This document shows positions 9,601 to 19,139 of a stretch of DNA of 64,000 bases, in pieces. The DNA comes from Curvibacter gracilis ATCC BAA-807 (GTDB lineage Bacteria > Pseudomonadota > Gammaproteobacteria > Burkholderiales > Burkholderiaceae_C). A model generated the notes under the pieces. The model saw only the letters and a list, made by a program, of their open reading frames with translations. It was not told the origin of the DNA and did not search any database. The stretch is from the NCBI RefSeq assembly GCF_000518645.1, contig NZ_JADZ01000012.1, forward strand, positions 1 through 64,000. The letters are read 5' to 3'. The position numbers were made by a program, and so were the translations under genes. How positions within the stretch are numbered: position 1 is the first letter of the stretch; every line of letters begins with the position of its first letter.

Positions 9601-10194
9601 GCGCGCCGTTACGCCCAGTTCGTGCGCCAGGTGGCCGACATGGAACGCCACGCCTTGCCGGGCAGCACCCTGGTGTCGGAGGCGGTGGCCCGCAACCTCT
9701 ACAAGCTCATGGCCTACAAGGACGAGTACGAGGTGGCCCGTCTGCACACCGCGCCCGAGTTCCTGACCCGGCTGGAGTCCGAGTTCAAGCCCGGCCACCG
9801 CCTGCAGTTCCACCTGGCGCCGCCGCTGCTGTCCAAGCGCGACCCGGTGACGGGCCACCTGATCAAGCGTGCCTACGGCCCCTGGGTGCTGACGGCCTTC
9901 AAGTGGCTGGCCCGCTGCAAGGGCCTGCGCGGTGGCGCGCTGGACGTCTTTGGCAAGACCGAGGAGCGGCGCCAGGAGCGCCAGGCGATCGAAGACTACT
10001 GCCGGCTGATGACGGATGTGCTGAGCCGCCTGCGCCGGGACAACTTCGACACGGCCTTGAAGCTGGCCCAGTTGCCCGATGGCATCCGGGGTTACGGGCA
10101 TGTGAAGCACCGCAACCTCGAAGTCGCCCGCGCAGAACAGGCGCGCCTGCTCAATGAGTTCAACCGACCCGCACCGCTGCGCCGCGCCGCCTGA
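6643..10194 (+). CDS. Fused indolepyruvate:ferredoxin oxidoreductase-like protein
   Basis: A 1183-residue fusion of the two subunits of 2-oxoacid:acceptor oxidoreductases. Relatives decarboxylate aryl pyruvates such as indolepyruvate to acyl-CoA with TPP and Fe-S clusters. The first 700 residues hold the pyrimidine- and TPP-binding parts, with CSGCPHNSS (Cys432, Cys435) and a ferredoxin-like CEGCGDCGEQSNC beginning at Cys633. The gamma domain follows from about residue 720 with GIGGTGSVTVAS and QKGGAVISDLKI. The start at 6643 gives the family N-terminus (FTREEGVVHLGGIDALVRL); the open frame from 6475 overlaps the promoter block. maoC follows closely and the unit shares a regulatory block with the nba-like operon. 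The true substrate is unproven. Confidence 0.92.
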   Translation: MSAKQDPNSPFTREEGVVHLGGIDALVRLTLDQIRTDQRRGLRTGMFVSGYRGSPVGMLDAALIKRQKLLLEHNIRFVDGLNEDLAATAVWGTQMLGAVGQQKFDGVTGLWYGKAPGVDRSGDALKHANYTGMGKNGGVLAVVGDDPSCKSSSLPSQSEPMLFHLGMPSLYPGTVQEILDLGLHGYQMSRLSGLWVGLKMVTNVADGSGTAQVSPERLNFVQPDLEFEGVPFTPRMNLGMNVRAEALEMEHSLYTQRLELAKRYARANKLNNVVLPNRDAWLGIMTAGKTYNDLMQALREMGLDEAALKRHGVRILKMGMLFPMEPTIVREFAEGLEELFVIEEKRPFLEMFAKNVLYGSARAPRIVGKLDEQEQPLLPPGGEFESDVIARALYKRLSQKARIESAEAWLQRLDAIHLREDPATAGRTAWFCSGCPHNSSTVAPDGSVVSAGIGCHTMAMWMDRNVVMGTHMGAEGAQWIGMAPFTEVPHIFQNMGDGTYFHSGSLALRYTVSAGVNITYKLLYNAHTSMTGGQDIQGSHPVANVVSELLANGVSKVLITTDDPAKYSGVGLAGGTEVWHRDRLDEAQRALAAVPGTTVLIHDQECAAELRRLRGRGQRPEPAQSVVINERVCEGCGDCGEQSNCMSVEPIETEFGRKTRIHQGSCNKDFSCVDGFCPSFLTVTPAPEAAGAAPVKKKKKGRIPAMEHALPEPELKVRGDFGVHIMGIGGTGSVTVASTIANAARIEGKHVIGLDQTGLAQKGGAVISDLKITAAPFHGANKITDGCADLYLGFDILNATDPKNLDKCHPEVTVAVVSTTRTPTGQMVSDRHVQFPELEPLMQGIQRVSRAADNVFLDGQGLAEGLFADSMATNIFMVGVAYQAGALPLAAASIEAAIVQAGVAVDMGLAAFRWGRLAVSRRDLVEAEIARLNPVAAAGSVVTLHRPVRLSAAAQKMVDACGADGELLRLLQRRVPDLIDYQNEAYARRYAQFVRQVADMERHALPGSTLVSEAVARNLYKLMAYKDEYEVARLHTAPEFLTRLESEFKPGHRLQFHLAPPLLSKRDPVTGHLIKRAYGPWVLTAFKWLARCKGLRGGALDVFGKTEERRQERQAIEDYCRLMTDVLSRLRRDNFDTALKLAQLPDGIRGYGHVKHRNLEVARAEQARLLNEFNRPAPLRRAA

Positions 10195-10238
10195 AGGGCA
10201 CCTTGCCCCTTTCATTTCATCTTCATCAAAAGCGATCC

Positions 10239-10676
10239 ATGAACGACCTCCAAGGCCATGATTTCGAAGACCTGCAAGCCGGCATGAGTGCCAGCTTTGC
10301 CAAGACCATCACCGAGGCCGACATCGTGCTGTTTGCCGGCGCCTCGGGCGACAACAACGCCATGCACATCAACGAGGAGTTCGCCAGCGCCACGCCCTTC
10401 AAGGGGCGCATCGCGCACGGCATGCTCACCGCCAGCGTGATCTCGGCTGCGATCGCCGGCAAGCTGCCCGGGCCGGGCACGGTCTACCTCTCGCAAAGCC
10501 TGCGTTTCAAGGCCCCGGTGCACCCTGGCGACACGGTCAAGGCCACCGTGACTGTCAAGGAACTGTTTCCTGAGAAACGACGGGTGAGCTTGACCACCGT
10601 CTGCACGGTCGCCGGCAAGGTGGTCATCGAGGGCGAGGCGCTGGTCATGCCCACGGCGCGGCAGCAGCCCGCCTGA
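10239..10676 (+). CDS. MaoC-family (R)-specific enoyl-CoA hydratase
   Basis: A single hot-dog domain of 145 residues that adds water to trans-2-enoyl-CoA. The hydratase signature is FAGASGDNNAMHINEEFA, giving the Asp38/His43 catalytic pair, followed by GRIAHGML. The start at 10239 lies 45 bp after the oxidoreductase stop, so the two are probably co-transcribed. It resembles PhaJ-type hydratases, but no polyhydroxyalkanoate genes are nearby. Its place beside an enzyme that would make aryl-acyl-CoA suggests a role on an acyl-CoA from the same pathway; this is inference. Confidence 0.9.
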   Translation: MNDLQGHDFEDLQAGMSASFAKTITEADIVLFAGASGDNNAMHINEEFASATPFKGRIAHGMLTASVISAAIAGKLPGPGTVYLSQSLRFKAPVHPGDTVKATVTVKELFPEKRRVSLTTVCTVAGKVVIEGEALVMPTARQQPA

Positions 10677-10689
10677 TGGTCAGGGTGTA

Positions 10690-10710
10690 GCAGGGGGCGG
10701 GGCCCCCTGC
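10690..10710 (+). terminator. Hairpin after the MaoC gene, possible terminator
   Basis: Perfect 9-bp stem GCAGGGGGC / GCCCCCTGC with a GGG loop, 13 bp after the stop codon. Only a weak T-rich tract (ATTTGCTT) follows, so termination is likely but not certain. Confidence 0.5.
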
Positions 10711-10813
10711 ATTTGCTTACCTGACGAAGCCCGTAACACCTCTACGCTGCGGGGCCACTGCGCCGCAGTGTGTCTGTCTTTTCCGGACAGATCCATTCAA
10801 GAGGTCATGCACG

Positions 10814-11767
10814 ATGCGGAACTTCAAACAATCGCGCCTCTCACTGGCGCGCTCACTCAAACTCTCCCAACTGGTGGTCTTCGAGGCGGTGGTGTCGGCC
10901 GGCTCGATCCTGGCCGCCTCGCGCGAGCTGGCCCTGACCCAGCCTGCCGTCAGCAAGTCGCTGCACGAGCTGGAGCGCTACCTGGACCAGGATCTGTTCG
11001 TGCGCAGCAAGAAGGGTGTGGCGCTGACGGAGTTCGGCCGCCTGTTCGAGCGCCACGCCCGCACCATGCTGCTGGAGCTGCGTTGCCTGTCCGATGGGCT
11101 CAACGCCTGGCAGATGGGGGTCTCGGGCCATGTGGTGGTGGGCACCTTGATCACCGCCTCAGCGGTGCTGGTGCCCGAGGCCATCCACCGCCTGCACGAG
11201 GCGGCACCCGACGTGGAGGTCGAGGTGCGGGTGGGCACCCACAGCACGCTTTTCCCGGCGCTGACCCGGGGCGATCTGGATGTGGTGGTGGGCTACCTGC
11301 CGCGCGACAACGAGCCCATGCCGGGCTTGGTGCAGCCCGACCGTCTGCACCATCAGATGCTTTACGACGAGGCGCTGTGCGTGGTGGTTGACCGTCGGCA
11401 CCCGCTGGCGGCGCGCCAAGGCCTCAGCCTGCGCGAGTTGCACGACCAGGAGTGGATATTGCCCACCCCCGATTCGGTGGCCTACAGCGCAGCCTGCGCC
11501 ATGTTCGACAGCGAGAAGCTGCCCCTGCCGGCGCGGGTGGTGTATTCGGTCTCGGTGCTCACCAACATGGGCTTGCTGCGCCGCCGGCCCATGGTGGCCT
11601 TGATGCCGCACCTGGCGGCCCAGCGCTTCGAAGAGTCGGGGCTGCTGTCGCGGCTCTCGCTGGGGCCGCTGGAGGCCTTTGCCGCGGTGGGCTACAGCGT
11701 CTCATCGCATCGGCAGCCCAGTGCGGCCTGTCAGCGCTTCATCGAGGCCTTGCGCGACTCGGTCTGA
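10814..11767 (+). CDS. LysR-family transcriptional regulator (GbpR/PcaQ-like)
   Basis: A 317-residue LysR regulator. The winged HTH spans about residues 15-75 (LSQLVVFEAVVSAGSILAAS, then LTQPAVSKSLHELERYL), and the effector-binding domain follows from about residue 100 (VVVGTLITASAVLVPEAIHR). The FVRSKKGVALTEFGRLF region resembles the GbpR/PcaQ branch. The start at 10814 has AGAGG at 10800-10804. It sits between the oxidoreductase/maoC unit and the nba-like operon, which share a promoter block, so it is the obvious candidate regulator of both. The effector is unknown; an aminoaromatic pathway intermediate is a guess. Confidence 0.92.
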   Translation: MRNFKQSRLSLARSLKLSQLVVFEAVVSAGSILAASRELALTQPAVSKSLHELERYLDQDLFVRSKKGVALTEFGRLFERHARTMLLELRCLSDGLNAWQMGVSGHVVVGTLITASAVLVPEAIHRLHEAAPDVEVEVRVGTHSTLFPALTRGDLDVVVGYLPRDNEPMPGLVQPDRLHHQMLYDEALCVVVDRRHPLAARQGLSLRELHDQEWILPTPDSVAYSAACAMFDSEKLPLPARVVYSVSVLTNMGLLRRRPMVALMPHLAAQRFEESGLLSRLSLGPLEAFAAVGYSVSSHRQPSAACQRFIEALRDSV

Positions 11768-11943
11768 GCACGCGTCGGCCCATCTTGCGGCCTTCTCAGG
11801 CCTTGCCGGCGCGTGACAGCCGCCGGCCACCTGTTCCCCTCATGTCTTCGATCGGGTCGGTCTGCGTCCACCGGCCTGCGCAGGCCGCAGGCCGTGCGGC
11901 CCGCATCCGGTGTGGGGCGGGTTTTCCGCTATTCCCGGACGCT

Positions 11944-11996
11944 ATAGATCGCGCCTTTGTTTTCATTATCCAAAGCGCGGCCCGCTCCCTACAGTG
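11944..11996 (+). promoter_or_regulatory. Conserved regulatory block / promoter of the 3-hydroxyanthranilate operon
   Basis: Second copy of the block at 6425-6477. TTATCC (11966-11971), an 18-bp spacer and TACAGT (11990-11995) match the putative -35/-10 of the first copy in the same register. Here the block ends only 27 bp before the first start codon, against 165 bp in the first copy. Confidence 0.65.
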
Positions 11997-12023
11997 CCTC
12001 CCAGTTTCACGTCGGAGGTTTCT

Positions 12024-13511
12024 TTGTCCTACCCATTCATGCTGCCAGCCTCGCTGGCCTCCCTGCGCAATTACGTCGATGGCGAGTTCGTCTCCACCGA
12101 GCGGCAGTTCGACAACATCAGCCCTTTGCATGGGCGCCTGCTGGGCCGGGTCCATGAAGCCGATGCGGCCCTGGTCGACCGCGCGGTGCAGGCGGCCCGC
12201 AAGGCCTTGGAGGGCCCCTGGGGTCGCAGCACGGTGGACGAGCGTGCTGCCTGGCTGCACAAGGTGGCCGACGTCATCGAGCGCCGCTTCGATGAGTTCG
12301 TCGCCGCCGAGGTCGCCGACACCGGCCGCCCCGTGACCCAGGCCCGCAACCTGGATGTGTTCCGCGCCATCGCCAACCTGCGCACCTTCGCCGATCTGGG
12401 CAAGGTGGCCCATGGGGAATGCTTTGAAAGCCGCACGGCCCAGGGCGAGGCCCTGCTCAACTACACCGTGCGCAAGCCGCTGGGCGTGGTGGCCAGCATC
12501 TCGCCCTGGAACCTGCCCATCCTGTCGATGACCTGGAAGGCGGCCCCCGCCCTGATCTGCGGCAACACCCTGGTCGTCAAGCCGTCCGAGGAAACCCCTT
12601 CTTCGGCCACCCTGCTGGCCGAGGCCTTCCATGAGGCCGGTGTGCCCCCCGGCGTGTTCAACCTCGTGCATGGCTTTGGTGCCAACTCGGCCGGGGCCGC
12701 CATGTCAGCCCACCCGGGCATTGACGGCATCACCTTCACCGGCGAATCGCGCACCGGCTCGACCATCATGAAGGCCGTGGCCGACGGCGTGAAAGAGGTG
12801 TCCTTCGAGCTGGGTGGCAAGAACGCCGCCATCGTGTTCGCCGACTGCGATTTCGATGCAGCGGTGGAGGGCGTGTTGCGCTCGTCCTTCGCCAACACCG
12901 GCCAGGTCTGCCTGTGCTCCGAGCGGGTGTATGTCGAGCGGCCGATCTTCGAGCGCTTCGTGCAGGCCTTGAAGGCCGGGGCCGAGAAGCTGCGCATCGG
13001 CTACCCCGACGAACCCGGTGTGGACATGGGCTCGCTGATCTCGCACAAGCACCGTGCCAAGGTGCTCTCGTACTTCAAGCTTGCCGTGGAGGAGGGCGCC
13101 ACCGTGGTCACGGGTGGCGGCATTCCCCACTTCGGCGATGAACGCGACGACGGTGCCTTCATCCAGCCCACCATCTGGACCGGTCTGCCCGACACGGCGC
13201 GCTGCGTGCGCGAAGAGGTGTTCGGCCCGGTGTGCCACATCGCACCCTTCGACACCGAGGAAGAAGTGGTGCGCCGCGCCAACGACTCCAACTACGGGCT
13301 GGCCGGCACCCTCTGGACCACCAACCTGCAGCGTGCCCACCGCGTGGCGCGCCAGTTCGACACCGGCATCGTCTGGGTCAACACCTGGTATGTGCGGGAT
13401 CTGCGCACGCCCTTCGGCGGCACCAAGCTGTCGGGCCTGGGGCGTGAGGGCGGTCGCTGGTCGCTCGACTTCTACTCCGAGGTCAGCAACATCTGCATCA
13501 AGGTGGGCTGA
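12024..13511 (+). CDS. nbaE: 2-aminomuconic 6-semialdehyde dehydrogenase
   Basis: NAD-dependent aldehyde dehydrogenase of the 2-hydroxymuconic/2-aminomuconic semialdehyde class. In this operon it should oxidise 2-aminomuconate 6-semialdehyde to 2-aminomuconate. TTG at 12024 was chosen because GGAGG (12014-12018) lies 5 bp upstream; an ATG at 12039 has no such site. The product has 495 residues. Catalytic Cys296 is in NTGQVCLCSERV and Glu262 in FELGGKN; ISPWNLPI carries the conserved Asn. It is the first gene of a tightly packed operon. A strict hydroxymuconic enzyme is the alternative, but the neighbours favour the amino substrate. Confidence 0.88.
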   Translation: MSYPFMLPASLASLRNYVDGEFVSTERQFDNISPLHGRLLGRVHEADAALVDRAVQAARKALEGPWGRSTVDERAAWLHKVADVIERRFDEFVAAEVADTGRPVTQARNLDVFRAIANLRTFADLGKVAHGECFESRTAQGEALLNYTVRKPLGVVASISPWNLPILSMTWKAAPALICGNTLVVKPSEETPSSATLLAEAFHEAGVPPGVFNLVHGFGANSAGAAMSAHPGIDGITFTGESRTGSTIMKAVADGVKEVSFELGGKNAAIVFADCDFDAAVEGVLRSSFANTGQVCLCSERVYVERPIFERFVQALKAGAEKLRIGYPDEPGVDMGSLISHKHRAKVLSYFKLAVEEGATVVTGGGIPHFGDERDDGAFIQPTIWTGLPDTARCVREEVFGPVCHIAPFDTEEEVVRRANDSNYGLAGTLWTTNLQRAHRVARQFDTGIVWVNTWYVRDLRTPFGGTKLSGLGREGGRWSLDFYSEVSNICIKVG

Positions 13512-13513
13512 GC

Positions 13514-13915
13514 ATGCAGCGGCACAACCTCAGCTCGCCACGCCTGGCAGCACCGCGCTTTCGCTACACACCTTGCGTCAAGGTGGGGCCGCTGGCCTGG
13601 CTGTCGGGCATGGTGGCCCTGGACCCCGCCACCGGCCAACTGGTGCCCGGTGGCGTGGGCCCCCAGACCCAGCGCATCTTCGACAACCTGGCGCTGGCCT
13701 TGCCCGATTACGGGCTGCACATGGCTGACCTGTGCATGGCCCGTCTCTACACCACGGTGTTCGAGGAGTTCGGCGCCATCAACGAAGTCTGGGAGCGTCA
13801 GTTCGCCAGCCTCACGCCCCCAGCCCGCACGGCCGTGGGGGTCACCCACCTGCCCCTCGGGGCCCTGGTGGAAATCGAATTCTGTTTTTACCCCGCCTCA
13901 GGAGCGTTGTCGTGA
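13514..13915 (+). CDS. RidA-family protein, second member in the operon (nbaX position)
   Basis: A 133-residue YjgF/RidA-fold protein, starting 2 bp after the dehydrogenase stop. It keeps the residues RidA enzymes use on imines or enamines: Arg105 in PARTAV and Glu120/Glu122 in LVEIEFCFY. The operon has a second RidA-like gene at 15582 that better fits the 2-aminomuconate deaminase. This one occupies the position of nbaX in the 2-nitrobenzoate cluster of Pseudomonas fluorescens KU-7, as I recall that order. Possible roles are enamine hydrolysis next to the deaminase or protection against reactive imines. Confidence 0.8.
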   Translation: MQRHNLSSPRLAAPRFRYTPCVKVGPLAWLSGMVALDPATGQLVPGGVGPQTQRIFDNLALALPDYGLHMADLCMARLYTTVFEEFGAINEVWERQFASLTPPARTAVGVTHLPLGALVEIEFCFYPASGALS

Positions 13916-14709
13916 ATCCCACATTGAAAGCTGTTGCGGACCTGCTCTGGTCCGCTGAACAAACCGGTGAGGCCGTGGCCCCGGTGCGAGAGCAAATCGA
14001 GCAGGGCGCCCAGGGGGGCGATGTGCTGCAAGCGGCCTACCTGGTGCAGCAGGACCTGACCCAACGCCGCCTGGACGCCGGTGGGCGATTGGTGGGGCGC
14101 AAGATCGGCCTGACCTCGGTGGCGGTGCAACGCCAGCTGGGCGTGGACTCGCCCGACTTCGGCGCCCTGTTTGCCGACATGGCGGTGGGTGACGGCGAAG
14201 AGATCGCCTGGTCACGCCTGCAGCAACCCAAGATCGAAGCCGAGATCGCCCTGGTGCTGGGCCGTGACCTGACGCACAGCCGCCACACGGTGGCCGACCT
14301 GATCAGCGCCACCGCCTACGCCTTGCCGGCGCTCGAAGTGGTGGGCAGCCGCATCCGCAACTGGGACATCCGGCTGGCCGACACGGTGGCCGACAACGCC
14401 TCATCCAGTCTGTTCGTGCTGGGCACCCGGCCCGTGAAGCTGAGCCGCCTGGAGCTGGCCGACTGCGGCATGATGATGGAGCGCCGCGGCGATCAGGTGT
14501 CGGTGGGCGCCGGCTCGGCTTGCCTGGGCAACCCGCTCAATGCCGCCGTCTGGCTGGCCAACGTCATGGCCCGCCTGGGCACGCCCTTGCGCGCTGGCGA
14601 CGTGCTCATGACCGGTGCGCTCGGGCCCATGGTGCCGGTGCAGCGCGGCGATGTGTTCACGGCGCACATCGAAGGCCTGGGCTCGATCCGCGCCGTGTTC
14701 GAGCGATGA
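13912..14709 (+). CDS. nbaH: 2-oxopent-4-enoate hydratase
   Basis: MhpD/FAH-superfamily hydratase of 265 residues that hydrates 2-oxopent-4-enoate to 4-hydroxy-2-oxovalerate. The GTG start at 13912 overlaps the preceding stop as GTGA, with AGGAGC about 8 bp upstream. [30 protein letters not shown] and the metal-site EAEIA are typical, as is [20 protein letters not shown]. The decarboxylase at 14758 is a homologue from the same fold; the assignments follow sequence type and the nbaH-then-nbaG order. The aldolase expected to use its product is not in the window. Confidence 0.85.
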   Translation: MNPTLKAVADLLWSAEQTGEAVAPVREQIEQGAQGGDVLQAAYLVQQDLTQRRLDAGGRLVGRKIGLTSVAVQRQLGVDSPDFGALFADMAVGDGEEIAWSRLQQPKIEAEIALVLGRDLTHSRHTVADLISATAYALPALEVVGSRIRNWDIRLADTVADNASSSLFVLGTRPVKLSRLELADCGMMMERRGDQVSVGAGSACLGNPLNAAVWLANVMARLGTPLRAGDVLMTGALGPMVPVQRGDVFTAHIEGLGSIRAVFER

Positions 14710-14757
14710 GCACGGCCCACCAAGCCCACCCCAGCCCCCCGAATTCAGAGAACCGAC

Positions 14758-15531
14758 ATGACAAAAATCGACAGCTTTGCCGCCGTGCTGGATGACGCGG
14801 CCCACCACGCACATGATGTGCAGCAATTCCCAGCCGGGCAGTTCGACCTCGACCAGGCCTACGCCATCCAGCGGGCTTCGATCGAGCGCCGGGTGGCGCG
14901 CGGCGAGCACCGCATCGGCATCAAGCTCGGCTTCACCAGCCGCGCCAAGATGGTCCAGATGGGCGTGGACAACCTGATCTGGGGTTGGCTCACCAACACC
15001 ATGATGGACGAAGACGGCGGTGTGGTGGACCTGAAGCGCTTCATCCACCCCCGCGTGGAGCCCGAGGTCTGCTTCGTCACCCGCCGCACCATCGATGCTC
15101 CCCTGACCGCACTCGAGGCCGTGGACTACCTCGACGCCGTGGCCCCGGCCATGGAGATCATCGATTCGCGCTACCGCAACTTCAAGTTCACCCTGGAGGA
15201 CGTGGTGGCCGACAACTGCTCATCGGCCGGCCTGGTGGTGGGGCCCTGGAGCCGTGATTTCTCCGGCCTGCCCAATGCCGGGGTGCGCATGCAGTTCGAC
15301 GGTCGCGATGTGCAGGTGGGTTCCACCGCCGCCATCCTGGGGCACCCGTTGCGCTCCATCGTGCAGGCCTCGCGCCTGCTGCACCAGGCGGGCCTGAGCC
15401 TGCCCCCGGGCTCTCTGATCATGGCCGGTGCCGCCACCGCAGCCGAGGCCCTGACGCCCGGCCTGCACGTGCAGTGCCGCATCGGCAGTGGCGCGAGCGC
15501 GCTGGGGCAGGTGGCTTTCAGCACACGCTGA
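14758..15531 (+). CDS. nbaG: 4-oxalocrotonate (2-oxo-3-hexenedioate) decarboxylase
   Basis: A 257-residue metal-dependent decarboxylase converting 4-oxalocrotonate to 2-oxopent-4-enoate plus CO2. It shares the hydratase fold: [18 protein letters not shown] and [12 protein letters not shown] (metal-binding Glu residues), then [17 protein letters not shown]. The pair usually acts as a complex that protects the unstable dienol product. The gene begins 48 bp after the hydratase stop with no strong Shine-Dalgarno visible. In KU-7 the nbaJ and nbaI genes are recalled to lie between nbaH and nbaG; here nothing does. Confidence 0.86.
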   Translation: MTKIDSFAAVLDDAAHHAHDVQQFPAGQFDLDQAYAIQRASIERRVARGEHRIGIKLGFTSRAKMVQMGVDNLIWGWLTNTMMDEDGGVVDLKRFIHPRVEPEVCFVTRRTIDAPLTALEAVDYLDAVAPAMEIIDSRYRNFKFTLEDVVADNCSSAGLVVGPWSRDFSGLPNAGVRMQFDGRDVQVGSTAAILGHPLRSIVQASRLLHQAGLSLPPGSLIMAGAATAAEALTPGLHVQCRIGSGASALGQVAFSTR

Positions 15532-15581
15532 CAGCGGTCGGCAGACCCATCCAGAACAACAGACTCACAGGAGACAAGCAC

Positions 15582-17597
<2,016 letters not shown>

Positions 17598-17709
17598 TGG
17601 TGGCCAGGCCAGGCGCCGCCTGAAGCGGCAGTGCCTGGCCGAGGGTCCCAAGCTCCGATCTTCATCCCTCCAGGCCAACCCGCGGGCCTGGCCTGTCCAA
17701 GGAACCATC

Positions 17710-19056
17710 TTGTCCAAGTTGCCCACCCTCGATCTTGTCGAGGTCATCGAGCAGTCGCCGCTCGGCTTTCGCCGGCTGGTGATCTTCTTCCTGATCTTTC
17801 TTTTCATCACCATCGAAGGTTTTGACACCGCCGCCATCGGCTTTCTGGTGCCTTCGATGGCCAAGGCCTTTCAACTGAGCAGCACCGAGGTGTCCGGCCT
17901 GTTTGCCGCCGGCATGGGCGGGTTGCTGCTCAGCTCCTTTGTGGGCGGCATGCTGTGCGATGTGTATGGCCGCAAACGGGTCAGCGTGATCAGCGTGCTG
18001 ATCTTCGGCGTGGCCTGCATCGGCGTCGCCCTGTCCAAGGGCTACACCGAACTCATGCTGTGGCGCTTTGCCACCGGTGCCGGCATCGGTGCGGCCCTGC
18101 CGGCCTTGTCCACCCTGTGTGCTGAACTGACCCCGGCGCGCTCGCGCTCGACCATCCTGGCCATTGTCTTCAGCGGCTTTCTCACCGGCTCGGTGCTGGC
18201 CGGCCTGATCACCGGCGCCTACCTGCACCAGGTGGGCTGGGAGGGCATCATGCTCATCGGCGGGGTGGTGCCGATTGCCATGATCGTGTTGCTGGCGGCC
18301 TGGATGCCCGAGTCGCCGCGTTACATGGCCTTGCGCCCGCAACGGGCGGCCGGGGTGCCTGCCGCCATGGACAGGCTGTTTCCGGGGCGTGAGTTCCGCC
18401 GCACGGCCTTTGTCAGCCATGAGAACCCCCAGGCCGGCCCCAAGGCCCGGGTGACCGAGTTGTTCCGGGGGCGTTATGCGGCCGTCACGCTGGCGCTGTG
18501 GGGCATGAACTTCACCGTGCTGCTGAGCTTCTACACCATCGCCAGCTGGCTGCCTTCGCTGTTGCACCTGGGGGGCATCGATCCGGCCCAGGCCTCGAAG
18601 CTGGCCTCGAGTTTCCAGATCGGCGCCTTGATCGGTTCGGTGAGCACGGCGCTGGCCTTGCGCCGCCTGCGGCCCGCCGTCTGGTTGGGCTCGGTGTTCG
18701 TCCTGGGAGGCCTGACCCCCTGGTTGCTGACGGCGGCCGTGGGCACGCCGTGGTTCGTGCCGGTGACGCTGTTGAGCGGCTTTTGCGTGGCCGGGCCGGT
18801 GGTGGGCCTGCAGGCCGTGGCGGCCTCGGTCTACCCGACCTACATGCGCGGCGCCGGTGTGGGCTGGGCCGCCACGCTGTCTCGCGTGGGCTCGCTGACC
18901 GGGGCCAGCATGGTGGGCATCATGATCAGCGGCGGCCTGGCCATGCCCGACATCTTCCGGCTGATGCTGGTGCCGATGCTGCTGGCGGCGGCCTGTGCCT
19001 GGTTTCTGCAGCGGGGCATGAGCGGGCCGGTGAACATGGGGGCGGGCGGGCATTGA
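17710..19056 (+). CDS. MFS aromatic-acid:H+ symporter (AAHS family)
   Basis: A 448-residue, 12-helix inner-membrane transporter. TM1 holds ITIEGFDTAAIGFLVPSM with the Asp needed for proton-coupled aromatic acid uptake in the PcaK/BenK group. The loop 2-3 MFS signature is GGMLCDVYGRKRV, and MPESPRYMALR is the central-loop motif. The TTG start at 17710 has AAGGA at 17698-17702. Its place at the operon end suggests it imports the pathway substrate, such as 3-hydroxyanthranilate, kynurenine or a nitro/aminobenzoate. The exact ligand is unknown. Confidence 0.88.
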   Translation: MSKLPTLDLVEVIEQSPLGFRRLVIFFLIFLFITIEGFDTAAIGFLVPSMAKAFQLSSTEVSGLFAAGMGGLLLSSFVGGMLCDVYGRKRVSVISVLIFGVACIGVALSKGYTELMLWRFATGAGIGAALPALSTLCAELTPARSRSTILAIVFSGFLTGSVLAGLITGAYLHQVGWEGIMLIGGVVPIAMIVLLAAWMPESPRYMALRPQRAAGVPAAMDRLFPGREFRRTAFVSHENPQAGPKARVTELFRGRYAAVTLALWGMNFTVLLSFYTIASWLPSLLHLGGIDPAQASKLASSFQIGALIGSVSTALALRRLRPAVWLGSVFVLGGLTPWLLTAAVGTPWFVPVTLLSGFCVAGPVVGLQAVAASVYPTYMRGAGVGWAATLSRVGSLTGASMVGIMISGGLAMPDIFRLMLVPMLLAAACAWFLQRGMSGPVNMGAGGH

Positions 19057-19108
19057 GCTGAACCCCTGCCCGCACCCGGGCTGACCGTCCGCGCGGGCTT
19101 TCCGATAC

Positions 19109-19126
19109 ACTGTATGAAAATACAGT
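19109..19126 (+). promoter_or_regulatory. LexA (SOS) box
   Basis: ACTGTATGAAAATACAGT fits the CTGT-N8-ACAG LexA consensus exactly with extra flanking symmetry. It lies 13 bp upstream of the radical SAM start codon, with GGAG at 19131-19134 between, so LexA binding would block its transcription. PA0069, the family reference gene, is LexA-controlled in Pseudomonas aeruginosa as I recall. Confidence 0.85.
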
Positions 19127-19139
19127 CATCGGAGCCCCC

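Noticed and set aside
11452-12336. Plus-strand open frame bridging the LysR gene and the aldehyde dehydrogenase
   Set aside because: Overlaps both in another frame, contains the regulatory block and shows no protein motif.
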